A stretch of DNA of 64,000 nucleotides from Bifidobacterium breve (GCA_945863115.1 CAMAYZ010000002.1:62001-126000), one strand, 5' to 3'. Shown: positions 46,493-55,059, counted from the stretch's first letter. Made by a program: numbers and translations. The notes: generated by a model not told the origin, from the letters alone.

Positions 46493-48151
46493 CTCTCCCA
46501 CTGCTCCCATTGGGACAACTGGGTTGCTTGGAAATTCCATAGCTACTTTTTTATATGGATGACCTTGTATCGGCCGAGAATCTATCCCGCCCTTGTTCGG
46601 CCACATCGAAATCGCCCGCTCTGCTTGTGCCGTAATTGTTAGCGAAGGATTAACACCAAGATTTGCAGTAACACTTGAACCATCAACAATATGCAAAGTT
46701 GGATAGTTCCAAACTCGGTGATACGGATCTAAAACTCCCGAATCAACACTGTCTCCGATCACGCAACCACCAACAAAGTGCGCAGTAAACGGTGCACCAA
46801 TCAAGTCTCCGATATGTCCGCCGGCAATTCCACCATTTTTTTCGGCAATTCTGCGGACAACTTCATTTGCAGCTGGAATATAGGTTGCATTTGGAGTTGC
46901 GCTGTCATTCTTCGAAGTTAATCGCTTTCCAAAAATAGATTTCTTTATTGAGACCGTTACCGCAGAATCAACATTCTGCATCACAAGTGCGATAACTGTT
47001 CTCTGGCTCCACCTTCGAACATTTAGAACTCTAGCCAACATTGATGGATGTCTTAAAACCGTAGTAAGCCATTGTTTTCGTCGTGCCGATGCGCTGTGAC
47101 CATCGGTCATAATTGTTTGCAGTAAACCCATTGCATTACTTCCAACCCCATATCGAACTGGTTCTACATGTGTGTGTTCGTCCGGGAAAAATGATGAGGT
47201 GATGGCAGAGCCTTTGCTGTAATCAACTTTGTCATCCTGCATAAGTGCCCCGGTGAGAGCCTCGCTATTTGTCCGAGATAACTTTCCAAGAGCGTTTGAA
47301 ATCTTTGGTAAAAAGCCATCGCTCTTCATGCGGTGCAGCAATTTCTGAGTGTTGTATGTCCCTGCTGCAACAATCACTTGATTAGCAGTGAAAATTCGCT
47401 TTCGCCCAATCCAGGATGAACTTTTGCGGGCGTAAATTTTCCAGCTTCCATTAGGCAATTGTTTAATTTTTGTAACGGTATGTTCCGCAAAGACCTTGGC
47501 GCCAGCTCCTTCAGCCAGCCCTAAGTAATTCTTAGGCAAAGTATTTTTTGCATTAAATCTACAACCAGTCATACAAGCACCACATTGCATGCAACCGTTT
47601 CTTGTCGGACCTTTGCCGCCAAAAAATGGATCGGCACTTAATGCGCCAGGTCCGTCACCAAAATAAACTCCAAGCGGTGCCATTCTAAAAGTATGTCCAA
47701 CTCCCATTTCAATTGCGGCTTCTTTCATTGCAGCATCCGAAGGTGAGAAATATGGATTATCTGCAACGCCAAGCATTCGAGACGCTTGGTCATACCAAGG
47801 AAGTAATTCTGACTTCCAGTCTGTTATGTGTTTCCATTGTTTATCGTTGAAGTAAGTATCTGGTGGGATATATAAAGTATTTGCATAAACAAGTGAGCCA
47901 CCACCAACACCAGCGCCGGCTAAAACTAGAACGTCGGGAAGTGCATGAATTCGTTGAATGCCTCGTAGCCCCAAACGTGGTGCGTATAAGAATTTAGTTA
48001 ACCGCCACGAAGTTTTAGGGAAATCTTTATCTTGAAATCTTCGACCAGCTTCTAAAACTGCAACTTGATAATTCTTTTCAGTTAATCGCAGTGCACTTAC
48101 CGATCCGCCAAAACCAGAACCAATAATTACAACGTCGAAGTCGCGTTCCAT
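46478..48151 (-). CDS. GMC family oxidoreductase (cholesterol-oxidase-like)
   Basis: This 557-residue FAD enzyme has VVIIGSGFGGSVSALRLTEKNYQVAVLEAGRR at the N-terminus and GAGVGGGSLVYAN. A cysteine cluster GCMQCGACMTGCRFNAKNTLPKNYL (about residues 189-213) follows. The C-terminal GMC block is HIVDGSSVTANLGVNPSLTITAQAERA. This arrangement resembles the mycobacterial ChoD group, historically called cholesterol oxidase. A sterol substrate is not established for such proteins, so I assign only a GMC alcohol or sterol oxidoreductase. The upstream hexamer TATGAA is one mismatch from the leaderless pattern. No SD is clear. Confidence 0.9.
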   Translation of the reverse strand: MERDFDVVIIGSGFGGSVSALRLTEKNYQVAVLEAGRRFQDKDFPKTSWRLTKFLYAPRLGLRGIQRIHALPDVLVLAGAGVGGGSLVYANTLYIPPDTYFNDKQWKHITDWKSELLPWYDQASRMLGVADNPYFSPSDAAMKEAAIEMGVGHTFRMAPLGVYFGDGPGALSADPFFGGKGPTRNGCMQCGACMTGCRFNAKNTLPKNYLGLAEGAGAKVFAEHTVTKIKQLPNGSWKIYARKSSSWIGRKRIFTANQVIVAAGTYNTQKLLHRMKSDGFLPKISNALGKLSRTNSEALTGALMQDDKVDYSKGSAITSSFFPDEHTHVEPVRYGVGSNAMGLLQTIMTDGHSASARRKQWLTTVLRHPSMLARVLNVRRWSQRTVIALVMQNVDSAVTVSIKKSIFGKRLTSKNDSATPNATYIPAANEVVRRIAEKNGGIAGGHIGDLIGAPFTAHFVGGCVIGDSVDSGVLDPYHRVWNYPTLHIVDGSSVTANLGVNPSLTITAQAERAISMWPNKGGIDSRPIQGHPYKKVAMEFPSNPVVPMGAVGELRVV

Positions 48152-48191
48152 GGCTTATTCATACCAAAGTATTTTAATTCGAAGTAACTTA

Positions 48192-48266
48192 TGGAGCCCC
48201 CCGTCAGGATTGAACTGACGACCTACGCATTACAAGTGCGTTGCTCTACCACTGAGCTAGGGAGGC
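48192..48266 (-). tRNA. tRNA-Thr (anticodon TGT)
   Basis: The reverse strand forms a 75-base cloverleaf. Acceptor GCCTCCC pairs with GGGGGGC with one G-T pair. The D arm is GCTC-AGTGGTA-GAGC. Anticodon stem ACGCA/TGCGT holds loop CTTGTAA (anticodon TGT). T stem GTCAG/CTGAC has loop TTCAATC. The discriminator is T and the 3' CCA is encoded. Confidence 0.96.
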
Positions 48267-48338
48267 GTGTTGCAGGGGTAATTATGACACGCAAAAACCA
48301 GTGCTCTGAACCTGTCAATTGCCACCGTGAATTGCGAG

Positions 48339-48344
48339 TATCTT
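48339..48344 (+). promoter_or_regulatory. -10 element (TATCTT) of leaderless second ppx/gppA gene
   Basis: TATCTT ends six bases before the ATG at 48351, supporting that ATG over the track's GTG at 48327. Confidence 0.55.
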
Positions 48345-48350
48345 CGGCAA

Positions 48351-49268
48351 ATGCGCCTTGGAGTCTTAGATGTGGGATCAAATACCATCCATCTCCAGGT
48401 AGTCGATACACATCCAGGTGCTCGTCCAAATCCAACTTTTAATCACAAAGTCGAGCTTCGGTTAACCGAGTATTTAACTGATGAGAACAACATTTCAGCT
48501 GAAGGAATAGCAGAGCTTCGGCTTGCGATTAAGAATGCAATTGCCCATTCTAAGAGTGTAAAAACTGAGGAGCTTCTACCTTTCGCAACCTCTGCACTTC
48601 GGGAAGCAAGTAATGGTGCAGAAATTATCGCGGCGATTAATAAGGATTTTGAAATTGATTTACAGGTTTTAACTGGCGAAGAAGAAGCTAGATTAACTTT
48701 TCTTGCAGCACGCCGTTGGTTTGGTTGGTCAAGTGGTCGATTGCTAGTAATCGATATTGGTGGTGGCTCTCTTGAAATTGCATCTGGGATTGATGAAGCC
48801 CCAGAAGTTGCTGTAACTCTCCCACTAGGCGCATCTCGTCTAACAAAAAGTCATTTGCAAGGTGACCCATTTACTGCCAAGAGCGTGCGTTCACTTAGGG
48901 ATTACATTGAAACTCAATTGGAATCTGTTCTTCCAACTTTGGTTCGCCACGAGGATTCAGATCGTGCAATTGCAACAAGTAAGACCTTGCGAACTCTCGC
49001 TCGTCTTTGTGGTGACTGGTATGGCGGTAATGGAAAAAACATTACAATCGATGCAATTCGAAAAATCTCGACACGTTTAGCAGAGATGGATTCGGAAGAG
49101 CGAACAAAGTTGCCGGGAGTTTCGGCAAACCGAGCCCGTCAAATAGTTGCAGGGGCTTTCGTTACTGAAAGTGTTATGCGAAACCTAGATCTCGATAACT
49201 TAGAAATTTGCCCGTGGGCCCTGCGCGAAGGAATTGTTCTTAAATATTTAGACTGGACCGAGCACTAA
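48351..49268 (+). CDS. Ppx/GppA family phosphatase, second paralogue
   Basis: From ATG 48351 (MRLGVLDVGSNTIHLQVVD) this 305-residue protein has the first ASKHA phosphate motif at its extreme N-terminus, where the family normally starts. It continues with ATSALREASNG, the second motif VIDIGGGSLEIASG, and the C-terminal half KLPGVSANRARQIVAGAFV and CPWALREGIVLKYLD. It hydrolyses polyphosphate or pppGpp. The paralogue at position 742 is in a different operon. Position beside mutT1-ppk suggests a direct part in polyphosphate turnover (inference). Confidence 0.93.
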   Translation: MRLGVLDVGSNTIHLQVVDTHPGARPNPTFNHKVELRLTEYLTDENNISAEGIAELRLAIKNAIAHSKSVKTEELLPFATSALREASNGAEIIAAINKDFEIDLQVLTGEEEARLTFLAARRWFGWSSGRLLVIDIGGGSLEIASGIDEAPEVAVTLPLGASRLTKSHLQGDPFTAKSVRSLRDYIETQLESVLPTLVRHEDSDRAIATSKTLRTLARLCGDWYGGNGKNITIDAIRKISTRLAEMDSEERTKLPGVSANRARQIVAGAFVTESVMRNLDLDNLEICPWALREGIVLKYLDWTEH

Positions 49269-49372
49269 ACAATAGGCGCTGGAACAACATCAATCTGTAA
49301 GCACTTCTTCTTACCCAGAAACACCACCCAGGCATCTCCTGGTTTCAACTTATTCTCTGGCAAATCAATATC
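49265..49372 (-). pseudogene. Detached in-frame C-terminal tail of mutT1
   Basis: Directly after the mutT1 TAA the same frame continues for 35 codons (DIDLPENKLKPGDAWVVFLG, then a Lys-rich turn and VVPAPIV) to a TAG at 49265. The pattern PGDAWVVFL followed by a basic turn and hydrophobic end resembles the last strands of the histidine-phosphatase domain of mycobacterial MutT1 (as I recall it, KGSTWVLSL in Rv2985). The TAG overlaps the convergent ppx stop by four bases (CTAA), the tail-to-tail geometry seen elsewhere here. It therefore looks like the ancestral end of mutT1, cut off by one stop codon. Confidence 0.7.
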
Positions 49373-50158
49373 TTATTTCTTAGTTATCCGTTCCAGCATT
49401 CTTGGTAGAACTGGATTGTGGCTGCAGAGAAGAATAGTTTCACCTGAAGTTCGACTATTTTCTGCAAGCTCTAACGCATAATCTAAAGACTTATCTTTAT
49501 TTTTCTCAAAAGTGTATTCACTCAATTTACTTGTGATTACTGGTTCAATTTTCAAGGTATGTGTTAATCCAATTACTGTGTCATAACAACGAACCGCATC
49601 AGAGGTATGAATCTGCGAGATTCCATAAACTTGGTAAACCGCGTGCATTCGCTTTGCCTGAAGTTGACCCAAGTTATCTAGCGGCCGATCTTCATCCCCA
49701 CTCTGCCATTCACTGCGAGCCAAAGCTTTAGCGTGACGCAACAAAATTAGCTTTGCAGCTTTATAAGGTGAATTAACAAAAACTTCCAGTATTTCTCTAT
49801 CGCTATCACGGGTTAACTTTTTGCGGGCAGATTCAAAACTATGCCATTCAAGTAAATCAACTTCGATATTGGCGTGGAAATCTTTTGAAGTTTCAAGTGC
49901 CTTTGCTGACCAATATGAAACTCTTTTGACTCCCTCAATCGCTTCATATTCGACCTCGCCCAGAAAGGGCCCAAGTTCGATATCTAAACCAGTCTCTTCC
50001 AAGATTTCGCGGTATGCGCAGGAAATAAGTTCTTCCCCGGTATCTAATTTTCCTTTTGGAAAAGTCCAGTCGTCATACTTTGGTCTATGAATAATGGCTA
50101 ATTCTATTTTTGAATCGCTTCTTTCTCGCCAAACAACGCCGCCGGCTGCAATTATCAA
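49373..50158 (-). CDS. mutT1: MutT1-like protein: Nudix hydrolase plus histidine phosphatase, C-terminally truncated
   Basis: An N-terminal Nudix domain (AAGGVVWRE; box GKLDTGEELISCAYREILEETGLD) is fused to a histidine-phosphatase domain (LILLRHAKALARSEW, LLCSHNPVLPRML), as in mycobacterial MutT1 next to ppk. Relatives sanitise 8-oxo-dGTP and hydrolyse diadenosine polyphosphates. I favour TTG 50158, eight bases after AGAGGA and just past the ppk stop; the track's TTG 50185 has no SD. The frame ends at TAA 49373 after ERITKK, but a matching tail continues in frame beyond it. The visible protein lacks the final strands of its phosphatase domain and may be unstable or Nudix-only. Confidence 0.88.
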   Translation of the reverse strand: MIIAAGGVVWRERSDSKIELAIIHRPKYDDWTFPKGKLDTGEELISCAYREILEETGLDIELGPFLGEVEYEAIEGVKRVSYWSAKALETSKDFHANIEVDLLEWHSFESARKKLTRDSDREILEVFVNSPYKAAKLILLRHAKALARSEWQSGDEDRPLDNLGQLQAKRMHAVYQVYGISQIHTSDAVRCYDTVIGLTHTLKIEPVITSKLSEYTFEKNKDKSLDYALELAENSRTSGETILLCSHNPVLPRMLERITKK

Positions 50159-50163
50159 ATCAC

Positions 50164-52257
50164 TTATCCTCTGGCTCGATACCAATTAATAACTTGCTGA
50201 TGCAAGTCAACTAAATCCTCACCGTTCGATCCCTTAGTAACTCGATCCCAAGTGCCTGCTTTATTCATACTCCAGTGCGCAGTGGTTGGCGAAAGATAAC
50301 TATCAAGAGCTCGTAGCAACATCCGCTTATGATCTGTCTGAGTAATCATGACCATGCTTTCTACACGACGATCAAGATTGCGATGCATCAAGTCAGCGCT
50401 TCCAATCCATAATTCATTCTCGCCACCATTTGCAAAGTGGAAAATTCTGGAATGCTCGAGAAAGCGACCGAGGATTGAAATGACCCGGATATTCTCTGAC
50501 AATCCAGGAACGCCACCTCTGATTGCGCAAATTCCTCGAATTACGAGTTCTACTTCCACTCCTGCAGCTGATGCTTTATAAAGTAAGTCAATAAATTCTT
50601 CATCTAAAATCGAATTCAATTTCATTCGAATCAGAGCTGGTTTTCCAGCTTTTTTATTGTCGATCTCTCTTTGAATACGTTCCAATAAACCAGAACGTAA
50701 AGTTCTAGGTGCCACCAATAATCTTTCAAAAGATGTTTGCGGTGCAAACCCAGAAAGTTGGTTGAAGAGCTTGTTTACATCGTCGCCAAGAATTGGATCA
50801 GAACTTAAGATCCCAAAATCCTCATACATTCGAGCAGTCTTCGGATTGTAATTACCGGTTCCCATGTGAACATAACGTCTGATTGTTCCTGACTCTTGTC
50901 TTACGACAAGAGATAACTTCGCATGCGTCTTAAAGCCCACAAGGCCGTAAACCACGTGCACGCCGGCATCTTCAAGCTTGCGTGCCCAACGGACGTTTGC
51001 TTGTTCATCAAAGCGAGCACGAATTTCAATTACTGCTAGCACCTGCTTGCCTGCTTCTGCAGCTTCAATGAGCGCTTCGACGATTGGAGAATCACCGGAT
51101 GTCCGATACAAAGTTTGTTTGATTGCAAGAACTTGAGGATCAGTCGCTGCCGACTCAATAAATCGAACTACCGAAGAGTTGAAAGATTCATAAGGGTGGT
51201 GAAGGATGATTTCACGTCGTTTTAACGCTTCAAAGAAGGCATCGGTTGATTCTGGTTCAACATCACGCAAATCCCAGGCAACTTGATTTCTAAAAGCTTC
51301 AAACTTTAAATCTGGACGGTCAATATCTGCAATTTGATTTAGCCCAGTCAAATCTAGTGGTTCTGGATATTTACTAATGTCCTCATCTTTAATTTTCAAC
51401 TCTTCTTTTAAGGTCTCTAAGAGTTCCTCATCCATACCAAGTCCAACTTCAAGTCGAACGGGCGGTCCAAATTTTCTACGTAGCAGCTCTTGTTCCATAC
51501 TTGCTAATAAATCTTCAGACTCTTCTTCTTCGAGTTCTAGATCGGCATTTCGAGTGATTCGAAATGTATAAACATTTAAAACTTCCATTCCTGGGAATAG
51601 CTCCGCAATATTTGCAGTAATAACTTGTTCAAGCGGTATGTATCTACGATCATCATCTGTTGACGTCACTACAAATCTCGCCAAGTTTGATGGCACTTTA
51701 ACTCTCGCAAAGAGTTCAATACCGGTATCTGGATTTTTAACAATGACTGCAAGATTTAGCGATAGCCCGGAGATATATGGAAATGGATGTGAAGGATCAA
51801 TCGCTAGTGGAGTTAATACTGGATAAATCTGTTTATGAAAAATCTCGGTAGCTAATTCTCGCTCTTTCGAATTCAACTCATCCCATCGGACAATATTTAT
51901 TCCCTCTTTAGAAAGTTTGAGATGAACATCATCATGAAAACATTTACTCTTTCGAGAAATCAATTCTTCAGTCTTAATTGAAAGTTCTTTCATTAATTCA
52001 ATCGGAGTAAATCCTGCGGTATTTGCTTTTGAAAAACCGGTTTCCAATTTATTTTTTAACGAAGCAACTCGAATCATGTAAAAGTCATCTAAGTTAGAGG
52101 AGAAGATTGCCAGAAACCGGCACCGCTCCAATAGTGGAGTTGATTTATCTTCAGCTAATTCAAGAACTCTCTGGTTAAAAGCCAGCCAACTAAGTTCACG
52201 ATCTACCAACGTCTCTCTCGGATTATTGACATCACTTTGGTGGACCTGGGAAGACAT
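50164..52257 (-). CDS. ppk: Polyphosphate kinase 1
   Basis: PPK1 polymerises the ATP gamma-phosphate into polyphosphate, reversibly. I start at ATG 52257 (MSSQVHQSDV), about 697 residues; GTG 52272 is the track's choice. Domains in order are N (RELSWLAFNQRVLELAED), head (HPFPYISGLSLNLAV), and the two catalytic C domains with the autophosphorylated His in RRYVHMGTGNYNPKTARMYEDFG and second His region HSRIFHFANGGENELWIGSADLMHRNLDRRVE. Upstream on the same strand lie a GAGAAT -10 six bases before the ATG and, nine bases further, PHO-box-like repeats. Phosphate-starvation induction is therefore likely. Confidence 0.96.
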   Translation of the reverse strand: MSSQVHQSDVNNPRETLVDRELSWLAFNQRVLELAEDKSTPLLERCRFLAIFSSNLDDFYMIRVASLKNKLETGFSKANTAGFTPIELMKELSIKTEELISRKSKCFHDDVHLKLSKEGINIVRWDELNSKERELATEIFHKQIYPVLTPLAIDPSHPFPYISGLSLNLAVIVKNPDTGIELFARVKVPSNLARFVVTSTDDDRRYIPLEQVITANIAELFPGMEVLNVYTFRITRNADLELEEEESEDLLASMEQELLRRKFGPPVRLEVGLGMDEELLETLKEELKIKDEDISKYPEPLDLTGLNQIADIDRPDLKFEAFRNQVAWDLRDVEPESTDAFFEALKRREIILHHPYESFNSSVVRFIESAATDPQVLAIKQTLYRTSGDSPIVEALIEAAEAGKQVLAVIEIRARFDEQANVRWARKLEDAGVHVVYGLVGFKTHAKLSLVVRQESGTIRRYVHMGTGNYNPKTARMYEDFGILSSDPILGDDVNKLFNQLSGFAPQTSFERLLVAPRTLRSGLLERIQREIDNKKAGKPALIRMKLNSILDEEFIDLLYKASAAGVEVELVIRGICAIRGGVPGLSENIRVISILGRFLEHSRIFHFANGGENELWIGSADLMHRNLDRRVESMVMITQTDHKRMLLRALDSYLSPTTAHWSMNKAGTWDRVTKGSNGEDLVDLHQQVINWYRARG

Positions 52258-52278
52258 ATCAATATTCTCCACTAGGTA

Positions 52279-52318
52279 TGTGAACGGCAGGTAATCGGGA
52301 GGTAATCAGAGCGCGAAC
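52279..52318 (-). promoter_or_regulatory. PHO-box-like 11-base direct repeats upstream of ppk
   Basis: On the reverse strand the units GATTACC, GATTACC and GTTCACA recur exactly every 11 bases (52301-52307, 52290-52296, 52279-52285). A weaker fourth unit GTTCGCG lies at 52312-52318. The actinobacterial PHO box bound by PhoP/RegX3 is built of GTTCACC-like heptamers in 11-base units. The array points toward ppk and ends nine bases upstream of its GAGAAT -10 hexamer, the position expected for an activator replacing a -35 element. Confidence 0.7.
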
Positions 52319-52429
52319 CATCGGTCCTAAAGCCACCCCAATATTCACCCAACATCGTCTATACGTAACTTAACGAGAGTTCTATATTGAGTCTCCCCTA
52401 GATACGCAGTTGATGGCGAGGTTTGATAA

Positions 52430-53449
52430 ATGCGAAATCCATTTGGTCGCAATCTCGCCATTGACATAGGCACTGCAAACACAGTTATCTACCAATCAAA
52501 TAACGGGATCGTTCTAAATGAACCAAGCATTGTTTGTATAAATACTGATACCGGGGAAATTCTTTCTGTTGGCCATGAAGCCAGAAAAATGGTTGGCCGC
52601 ACACCTGCTCACATTGTTTCCGTTAAACCACTAAAAGATGGTGTTGTTGCGGATTTTGAAACTGCACAGAAAATGTTGCGAATGTTTATGGCACAAGTTG
52701 GAATGCGAAAGTTTATTACAAAACCAATTGTTGTTGTTGCAGTTCCACCAGTTGTTACTTCGGTCGAACATCGAGCAATTAAGGATGCCGCATATGCTGC
52801 GGGTGCGAAAAAAGTTTACATAATTGAAGAGCCGATGGCTGCTGCGATTGGCGCCGGCCTCCCGATTCAAGAACCAATAGGATCAATGATTGTTGATATT
52901 GGTGGTGGCACAACAGATGTCGCAGTAATTTCACTTGGTGGAATCGTCACATCAAGATCGGTCCGAGTAGGTGGCGATGCATTCGATGCTGCGATAGTTA
53001 ATTACATTAAGAGCACATACAACTTATTGATTGGCGAGCGAACAGCTGAAGAAGTAAAAATGGCAATTGGTTCAGCGGCAAGATTAAGCGGTGAAAGTGA
53101 TGCGAGAATTCGCGGCCGGGATTTAGTTTCAGGTCTTCCAAAAGATCTCATGGTATCGCCGAAAGAAATCCGCGATGCAATAGAGGACCAATTGTTAAAA
53201 ATAATTGGCGCAGTTAAAGCTACGCTAGATGAAACTCCGCCAGATCTTGTTGCCGATTTATCACGCACTGGAATAGTGCTTGCAGGTGGCGGCGCTTTAC
53301 TTAAAGGATTGTCCGAACGCTTAACCAAAGAGACAGGAATGCCGGTCCGGGTTGCAGATGATCCGCTCTACTCAGTAGTTACTGGTGCCGGTAAATGCGT
53401 CGAAAATATTGGAATGCTGCAACAAATCTTGGCGCCTGAAAAGCGCTAA
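52430..53449 (+). CDS. mreB: MreB-like rod-shape actin homologue
   Basis: This 339-residue actin-fold ATPase has the phosphate-1 motif LAIDIGTANTVIY, VVVAVPPVVTSVEHRAIKDAAYAAGAKKVYIIEEPMAAAIGAGLP, phosphate-2 MIVDIGGGTTDVAVISLGG, and the adenosine motif VLAGGGALLKGL. MreB filaments guide lateral peptidoglycan synthesis. GAGG lies seven bases before the ATG, and a TATATT at 52383-52388 may be the -10 of a leadered mRNA. mreC, mreD, rodA and pbp genes are not adjacent. It is divergent from ppk. Confidence 0.95.
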   Translation: MRNPFGRNLAIDIGTANTVIYQSNNGIVLNEPSIVCINTDTGEILSVGHEARKMVGRTPAHIVSVKPLKDGVVADFETAQKMLRMFMAQVGMRKFITKPIVVVAVPPVVTSVEHRAIKDAAYAAGAKKVYIIEEPMAAAIGAGLPIQEPIGSMIVDIGGGTTDVAVISLGGIVTSRSVRVGGDAFDAAIVNYIKSTYNLLIGERTAEEVKMAIGSAARLSGESDARIRGRDLVSGLPKDLMVSPKEIRDAIEDQLLKIIGAVKATLDETPPDLVADLSRTGIVLAGGGALLKGLSERLTKETGMPVRVADDPLYSVVTGAGKCVENIGMLQQILAPEKR

Positions 53450-53455
53450 AACCAC

Positions 53456-54232
53456 CTAATTCCAGTTAATTGGTCTCTCATATTTCGCACGCCTGCCATC
53501 TCCAGAAGAGCGGCCACGGACTCGGCGCCAGATCCAAGGAATTACAAAGGCGATAATCCAAAGTAAATTCTCGCTCTGCTTTCGTAACTTCGATTTTTCG
53601 ACAGCCGGTGCAAGAGGAATTTTCCAGGCCGGATCAAAATCTTTCCCGAGCTTCTCTAAAACGGCTTGCGATAATCGCCAATGACCATCGGAATTTAAAT
53701 GCAGTCGATCCTTGGCTAAGAAACGTAAATCCGCCATCCACTTAGCGCCATCCGCTTCGATGATTGTTGCACCGTATTTATTCGCTACTTCACGAACATT
53801 CACATTGAATGCACTAAATCTTTCATGCCAAAGTTGGGCAGTCTTACCTTTTCCTTCGACTCGATCTATAACTGTAAAAACAATTACTGTGGCGCCAGTC
53901 TTGGCTAAATCACTAATTCCTTTTTCATACTTAGCGAAGGCGACATCTGCCTGATAATTTGGCCGCAAAACATCGTTTGCACCAGCATGGAATGAAACTA
54001 GAGTTTCTGGTCCTGTTATAAATTTAGCTGCTGCTGGAATTTGGTCATCAATAACTTGATGTAACAATTTTCCTCGGATTGCTAGATTTGCGTAAGAGAA
54101 ATTCGGATTCGATTTAGAAAGCGTATCTGCTACTCGATCTGCCCAGCCCCGATAATTACCATCAATAATTTCATCACACATGCCCTCGGTCATCGAATCT
54201 CCGAGTGCGATGAATCTTGTGAAAACTGTCAT
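53456..54232 (-). CDS. SGNH/GDSL-family hydrolase (first)
   Basis: I start at ATG 54232 (MTVFTRFIALGDSMTEGMC), two bases after the rlmB stop, rather than the track's longer form. The protein has about 258 residues. The four SGNH blocks are visible: Ser in ALGDSMTEG, Gly in AIRGK, Asn in HAGANDVL, and His/Asp in DRLHLNSDGHWRLS. A short hydrophobic stretch near the C-terminus (LLWIIAFVIPWIW) is followed by basic residues. There is no signal peptide, so it is probably cytoplasmic or peripherally membrane-bound. The ester substrate is unknown. A second member is at 61.2 kb. Confidence 0.9.
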   Translation of the reverse strand: MTVFTRFIALGDSMTEGMCDEIIDGNYRGWADRVADTLSKSNPNFSYANLAIRGKLLHQVIDDQIPAAAKFITGPETLVSFHAGANDVLRPNYQADVAFAKYEKGISDLAKTGATVIVFTVIDRVEGKGKTAQLWHERFSAFNVNVREVANKYGATIIEADGAKWMADLRFLAKDRLHLNSDGHWRLSQAVLEKLGKDFDPAWKIPLAPAVEKSKLRKQSENLLWIIAFVIPWIWRRVRGRSSGDGRRAKYERPINWN

Positions 54233-54234
54233 GA

Positions 54235-55059
54235 TTATTTTGCTCGCTTCTCGGCAATCCAATACATAACAATCGCAGTAGCAACACTCGCATTTAAAGA
54301 TTCAACATCAGATTGCATTGGAATTGAAAGAATTAAATCGCACTTCTCTTTCACTAATCGAGATAGCCCTTTACCTTCACTGCCAACAATTAAGTAAACC
54401 GATTCAGTCGCTAGTGAAAATCCGGGAAGTGATTCTTGACCTTCAGCATCAAGACCAACTACAAAGAAACCAGCCTTTTTCGCATCTTCGATTGATCGAA
54501 CCATATTTGTTACTTGTGAAATTGGGAGTCTCGCAGCAGCGCCAGCAGATGATTTCCAAGCTGATCCAGTCATTGCAGCATTACGGCGTTCTGGAATTAC
54601 AACACCATGTGCACCAAATGCAGCAGCGCTTCGAACAATCGCACCAAGATTATGTGGATCAGTAATACCGTCCAAACCAATAATCAGACCAGGTTTGGTT
54701 GCACTTAGTAAAACTGCTTCAAAATCTTTATATTGAAACGGCTTGATAATCAGTGCAATACCCTGATGATTTGTTGTTCCAGTAACTCCATCTAATTGGC
54801 CACGTGGAACTTCTTTAATTCCTAAATCTTGATTCTTCGCCAATCGAAGTGCTTCGGTCATACGCTCATCAATTTCAGCACGTTCGGCGATTAGCAATTC
54901 CTTTGCAGGAATTTTTGCGCGAAGTGCTTCGACAACACTGTTGCGGCCAGCAACTGCGTCACTGTTTGCTCGAGTCTCTAACCGGGATTCTGGTTTGCGA
55001 TTTGTTGGTCTGCGAGATGGTGCGACTGCAGCTTCACGACGTTTTTTTCCGGGGCGCAT
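54235..55059 (-). CDS. rlmB: 23S rRNA 2'-O-ribose methyltransferase, RlmB/TrmH type
   Basis: These 274 residues comprise a basic N-terminus (RPGKKRREAAVAPSRRPTNRK, unstructured), the substrate-binding domain (AGRNSVVEALRAKIPAKELLIAERAE), and the SPOUT knotted domain. SPOUT motifs are GLDGITDPHNLGAIVRSAAAFGAHGVVIPE, YLIVGSEGKGLSRLVKEKCD and IPMQSDVESLNASVATAI. RlmB methylates a guanosine in the peptidyl-transferase region of 23S rRNA; mycobacterial relatives give intrinsic resistance traits in some cases. The order carD-ispDF-cysS-rlmB is conserved in actinobacteria. Confidence 0.93.
   Translation of the reverse strand: MRPGKKRREAAVAPSRRPTNRKPESRLETRANSDAVAGRNSVVEALRAKIPAKELLIAERAEIDERMTEALRLAKNQDLGIKEVPRGQLDGVTGTTNHQGIALIIKPFQYKDFEAVLLSATKPGLIIGLDGITDPHNLGAIVRSAAAFGAHGVVIPERRNAAMTGSAWKSSAGAAARLPISQVTNMVRSIEDAKKAGFFVVGLDAEGQESLPGFSLATESVYLIVGSEGKGLSRLVKEKCDLILSIPMQSDVESLNASVATAIVMYWIAEKRAK

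Noticed and set aside
46478-48151. Calling the GMC oxidoreductase a true cholesterol oxidase
   Set aside because: The ChoD-type cysteine cluster identifies the subgroup only; no steroid catabolism genes are nearby.
49373-49375. Programmed recoding (selenocysteine or pyrrolysine) at the mutT1 stop
   Set aside because: The codon is TAA, which is used for neither, and no SECIS-like structure is evident; mutation, error or simple readthrough is more likely.
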